Assembly: GCA_003660555.1 (NCBI GenBank)
Contig: QMUK01000006.1
Coordinates: 1 to 23,705 of the forward strand
Length of the DNA stretch: 23,705 nucleotides
Reading direction: 5' to 3'
DNA from: Thermococci archaeon
Lineage (GTDB): Archaea > Hadarchaeota > B88-G9
In this document: piece after piece, positions 22,759 through 23,705 of the stretch
Position numbering within the stretch: the first letter of the stretch is position 1
Layout of the letters: every line of letters begins with the position of its first letter
Position numbers and translations under genes: made by a program
Notes under the pieces: model-generated
The model's input: the letters and a program-made list of their open reading frames with translations, nothing else
The model's database searches: none
Told to the model about the DNA's origin: nothing

Positions 22759-23705
22759 TCAGCGAAGACTATGCTGCCCTTCACCTTAGTTATTAGTACC
22801 CTCTCCCTAGAACCTATCCCGGATCTGGAGCTCACCACTAAGCTCCATCCCCTAGCCACGCCTATTCTCTCTCCGACTCTGACTCCATCAGAAACTATTT
22901 CCACTTTCACTTTTTCACCTCTTTTGAAAGGAGGTTTCACTCTCTTCCTCTTATGTATTCCAAAGTCCCTTGGGCTCAGTACTAGTTTAACCCCTTTTGA
23001 AAGTTCAATTTCTCTTAGTTTGCGGTAGAATTGATAAAAAGTCATTTCCCTGACTTTAGGTTTCCTACCCCTTCGATATGATATGTACTTCTGTATCCCA
23101 ATTGGAGGCCACCTCTTCCCTGCTCCTATTTCCAAGGAGAAGTCCACCAGATCCAATATATCTGAGTCATTGATTCCAGGAAGCCAAACGGGGGCTATGA
23201 GTAAGTCAACTTCTTTCTCTGAACTAGCTATGTACTTACAAATCTCAATTACTTTTTCTAGTGGATATTCCTTGGTTCCGCTAAGTAAAGAAGCTTTTTC
23301 CTTATCCAAAGAGTCTAAGGAAACGTTAAATCTAGACATACCACATTCTATTAGCTCATCTACCAAATCTTCATCCAACAATGTTGCATTTGTCTGCATG
23401 GAAACGACTTCCACTCCTTCTATATCTGACAACCCCTGAACAAGTTCTCTTATCCAAGGATACAGTAGGGGCTCCCCTAAACCATCTATGTGTGCCTCTA
23501 TGTCTCTTTCCCCCTTTAGTTTAACTATTTTCTCGAATTCAGTTATTATGTAGTCGCAGTCAACGAAGAAGTCTCTTCTAAGGGACCTGCTGAATGGACC
23601 GGCATCTACTCCACAGTAAATGCAGTTGAGATTGCATCCAGTTATGGGCCTGACCTGTATGAGATTGGTTCCCCTGTCTATTAGTCCGAAGGAGACCTGT
23701 CCCAA
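22749..23705 (-). CDS. Radical SAM protein with a C-terminal TRAM-like domain, partial (N-terminus outside the window)
   Basis: About 318 residues are visible. The radical SAM cluster motif CNLNCIYC (Cys24, 28 and 31 of the visible part) binds a [4Fe-4S] cluster and S-adenosylmethionine. It is followed by the strands AHIDGLGEPLLYP and SMQTNATLLDEDL, an arrangement I associate with the archaeal group listed as COG2100, whose reaction is unknown. Residues about 255-318 form a small beta barrel (FKRGEKVKVEIVSDG, GVARGW) resembling a TRAM RNA-binding domain, so RNA or tRNA could be the substrate; that is inference. The frame is open to the right edge and the first visible codon is TTG, but family members usually have more residues before the cluster, so the true start probably lies outside. 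The stop codon is embedded in the C box of the guide RNA. Confidence 0.85.
   Translation of the reverse strand: MGQVSFGLIDRGTNLIQVRPITGCNLNCIYCGVDAGPFSRSLRRDFFVDCDYIITEFEKIVKLKGERDIEAHIDGLGEPLLYPWIRELVQGLSDIEGVEVVSMQTNATLLDEDLVDELIECGMSRFNVSLDSLDKEKASLLSGTKEYPLEKVIEICKYIASSEKEVDLLIAPVWLPGINDSDILDLVDFSLEIGAGKRWPPIGIQKYISYRRGRKPKVREMTFYQFYRKLREIELSKGVKLVLSPRDFGIHKRKRVKPPFKRGEKVKVEIVSDGVRVGERIGVARGWSLVVSSRSGIGSRERVLITKVKGSIVFAEGR

Noticed and set aside
1-23705. CRISPR array, insertion sequence or rRNA gene
   Set aside because: No regularly spaced long repeats, transposase-like protein, terminal inverted repeats or rRNA sequence were recognised.

Overview
The window appears to come from a thermophilic archaeon. 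Supporting signs are TATA-box promoters about 25 bases ahead of inferred transcript starts, Shine-Dalgarno (SD) sites of the GGAGGTGATC type, AGA/AGG-dominated arginine codons, proteins rich in Lys, Glu, Arg and Ile, an archaeal ATP-dependent DNA ligase, an HTH_10 (bacterioopsin-activator type) regulator, and a C/D box guide RNA. The deep TACK branch, for example Korarchaeia-like, is a guess; nothing here settles the lineage. Apart from its A+T-rich left edge the window looks uniform.

Layout: (1) Positions 1-781, minus: a KAP-family P-loop ATPase that leaves the window on the left. It is A+T rich, unlike its neighbours, and probably the edge of an acquired segment. (2) 782-1284: non-coding, with a perfect 15-bp palindrome and the promoter of the next operon. 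(3) 1285-10404, plus: a tight operon for the 11-subunit core of respiratory complex I in the order A-B-CD-H-I-J-K-L-M-N, with C and D fused. No NADH-input subunits (E, F, G) and no F420-input subunit are present, so the electron donor must be encoded elsewhere. (4) 10405-12186: a short regulatory region with three GGTAAC-type hexamers exactly 18 bp apart, a small lipoprotein, a convergent DNA methyltransferase, and tRNA-Arg(CCT).

(5) 12341-18586 is the most interesting part. A 921-residue protein carries a CHAT (caspase-like) peptidase domain with His644 and Cys672. Next is a membrane-spanning regulator with an outside beta domain, one membrane helix and an inside winged helix. A secreted beta-rich protein overlaps that gene. 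Then come a convergent HTH_10 regulator and a membrane-anchored, ATPase-free Lon-type (S16) Ser/Lys peptidase. The last domain of the CHAT protein resembles the outside domain of the membrane regulator. This suggests that the two proteins work together, possibly as a protease-controlled transcription switch; that role is inference.

(6) 18561-23705, minus: ATP-dependent DNA ligase, a large secreted protein with a glutamine-amidotransferase-like fold and a C-terminal OB-fold, and a radical SAM protein that leaves the window on the right. A 58-nt C/D box guide RNA straddles the stop codon of the radical SAM gene. Its D-box guide can pair with a highly conserved peptidyl-transferase-centre segment of 23S rRNA.

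Many genes in the window start with TTG behind a good SD site, and most promoters imply leaders of only about 10-12 nt.
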